From Holophagaceae bacterium (GTDB lineage Bacteria > Acidobacteriota > Holophagae > Holophagales > Holophagaceae), in contig JANXYT010000444.1 of NCBI GenBank assembly GCA_025355915.1, positions 1 through 7,379 on the forward strand: DNA of 7,379 nt. The letters run 5' to 3'. The notes under the pieces were generated by a model that searched no databases, was not told the DNA's origin, and saw only the letters and a program-made list of their open reading frames with translations. Position 1 is the stretch's first letter. Every line of letters begins with the position of its first letter. Positions 6,651 through 7,379 of this stretch are shown in pieces. The position numbers were made by a program, and so were the translations under genes.

Positions 6651-6685
6651 GAAGGCGGGCCGGCACCCTCAGGGAGTCGGGCCCC

Positions 6686-6689
6686 GAGG
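6686..6689 (+). promoter_or_regulatory. Ribosome binding site of the M28 peptidase gene
   Basis: GAGG lies 5 bases before the ATG at 6695 and supports that start over the in-frame GTG at 6689, which it overlaps, and over the ATG at 6731, which would remove most of the signal-like sequence. Confidence 0.6.
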
Positions 6690-6694
6690 TGCCC

Positions 6695-7379
6695 ATGACG
6701 TCAAGCCTGTTCGCCCTTCTGGCCTGTTCGATGCTTTTGGGACAGAGCCCCCAGCCCGAGGAGCAGGTCGTGCGCGCCCACCTTTCACTGCTGGCCGACG
6801 ATGTGCTTGAGGGCCGTGGCACGGGGCAGCGGGGTGGAGAACTGGCCGTGCGGTACCTGGAGACCCAGCTGCAGGTCCTGGGGCTCGCGCCAGCGAACGG
6901 GGCCAGCTATCGGCAGACGGTCAAGCTGTCGGGTATCCGGCTGGTTGAGGCCACCAGCAACTTGAGCTTCGAGGGACCGCAGGGTTCCCTTGCGCCTGTC
7001 CTGGGCTCGGAACTCGCGATGGGTGCGGGTGCGACCGAGGCTTCGCTGCCGGTGGACGCGCCCCTTGTGTTCGTGGGCCATGGCATCGCTGCCCCTGATG
7101 GCAGCCGGGATGACTACAAGGGGCTGGACGTGCGGGGTCGCATCCTGGTCATGCTGGTGGGCGACCGCCGAGCTGGCCCGCCCGCACCCCTGTGTTGCGA
7201 ACCGCAAAACTACTACGGGCGATGGACCTACAAGTTCGAGGAAGCGCGCCGTCGCGACGCCGCAGGGGTCTTGCTGGTACACACGGATCGCTCCGCTGGG
7301 TACGGCTGGCCCGTGGTGAAGAACAGCTGGACCCAGGAACGCTTCCAGCTCGCGGGTTCGGGCCAGGCCGGGGCCCTGC
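6695..7379 (+). CDS. Exported M28-family metallopeptidase, N-terminal part (3' truncated)
   Basis: The frame starts at ATG 6695 and stays open to the window edge (228 complete codons, no stop). M28 enzymes are two-zinc exopeptidases, usually aminopeptidases. Recognisable family features are 'HLSLLADDVLEGRGTG' (29-44) with 'GLAP' at the end of the following helix (about 65), and a PA-type insert from about residue 125: 'VFVGHGIAAP', 'DDYKGLDVRGRILVML' and 'YYGRWTYKFEEARRRDAAGV' (about 176-195). The zinc ligands lie beyond the window, so activity cannot be judged. The N-terminus (MTSSLFALLACSMLLG) is hydrophobic but lacks the usual basic residues; 'LLAC' at 8-11 is a weak lipobox, so a lipoprotein is possible. 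The next in-frame start upstream is only a GTG at 6689, and an in-frame TGA at 6650-6652 closes the frame. It is divergent from the tricorn homologue across 207 bases, suggesting linked roles in peptide breakdown. Confidence 0.88.
   Translation, partial: MTSSLFALLACSMLLGQSPQPEEQVVRAHLSLLADDVLEGRGTGQRGGELAVRYLETQLQVLGLAPANGASYRQTVKLSGIRLVEATSNLSFEGPQGSLAPVLGSELAMGAGATEASLPVDAPLVFVGHGIAAPDGSRDDYKGLDVRGRILVMLVGDRRAGPPAPLCCEPQNYYGRWTYKFEEARRRDAAGVLLVHTDRSAGYGWPVVKNSWTQERFQLAGSGQAGAL

Noticed and set aside
6562..6822. 86-codon frame on the - strand in the divergent promoter region
   Set aside because: It overlaps the start and signal sequence of the M28 gene, has a low-complexity Arg/Ser-rich product, and has no supporting ribosome site.

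Overview
The window is a GC-rich (roughly 60-65% by eye) stretch of bacterial chromosome with densely packed, ordinary-looking genes and no sign of phage, plasmid, insertion sequence, CRISPR array, rRNA or tRNA. The mix of an M16 peptidase, an RlmN-type radical SAM methyltransferase, a dUTPase, and exported tricorn-like and M28 peptidases would fit Acidobacteriota (for example the Holophaga/Geothrix group) or a similar protein-degrading Gram-negative. That placement is an inference from gene style, not from a marker gene.

Layout, left to right. (1) 1-552, + strand: the C-terminal part of an M16-family (processing-peptidase-like) protein that begins upstream of the window. (2) 649-1725, +: RlmN-type 23S rRNA adenine-2503 C2 methyltransferase, with a -10-like hexamer placed so that its mRNA could be leaderless. 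(3) 1726-1884: a 159-base gap almost filled by a large imperfect inverted repeat built from a 9-10 base periodic motif. (4) 1885-2340, +: dUTPase (dut) with all five family motifs. (5) 2404-3162, +: exported dienelactone-hydrolase-family enzyme with a strong ribosome binding site. (6) 3163-3220: a convergent junction holding a perfect 17-bp hairpin that probably ends transcription from both sides. (7) 3221-6487, - strand: a very large exported tricorn-protease homologue (beta-propellers, PDZ, S41-type catalytic domain). (8) 6488-6694: a divergent promoter region. (9) 6695 to the right edge, +: the N-terminal part of an exported M28-family metallopeptidase, cut off by the window end.

How the genes fit together. 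rlmN (RNA modification) and dut (nucleotide pool sanitation) are housekeeping genes. Three of the six genes are peptidases. The tricorn homologue and the M28 peptidase are divergently transcribed from a shared 207-base region and both appear to be exported. This suggests a peptide-degradation pair: an oligopeptide-cutting tricorn followed by an aminopeptidase-type enzyme outside the cytoplasm.

I found no convincing new biological system. The items most worth a second look are the inverted repeat between rlmN and dut, the possible leaderless start of rlmN, the tricorn/M28 divergent pair with a Gly in place of the tricorn specificity Asp, and the Glu-to-Gln change in the dienelactone-hydrolase-like protein.
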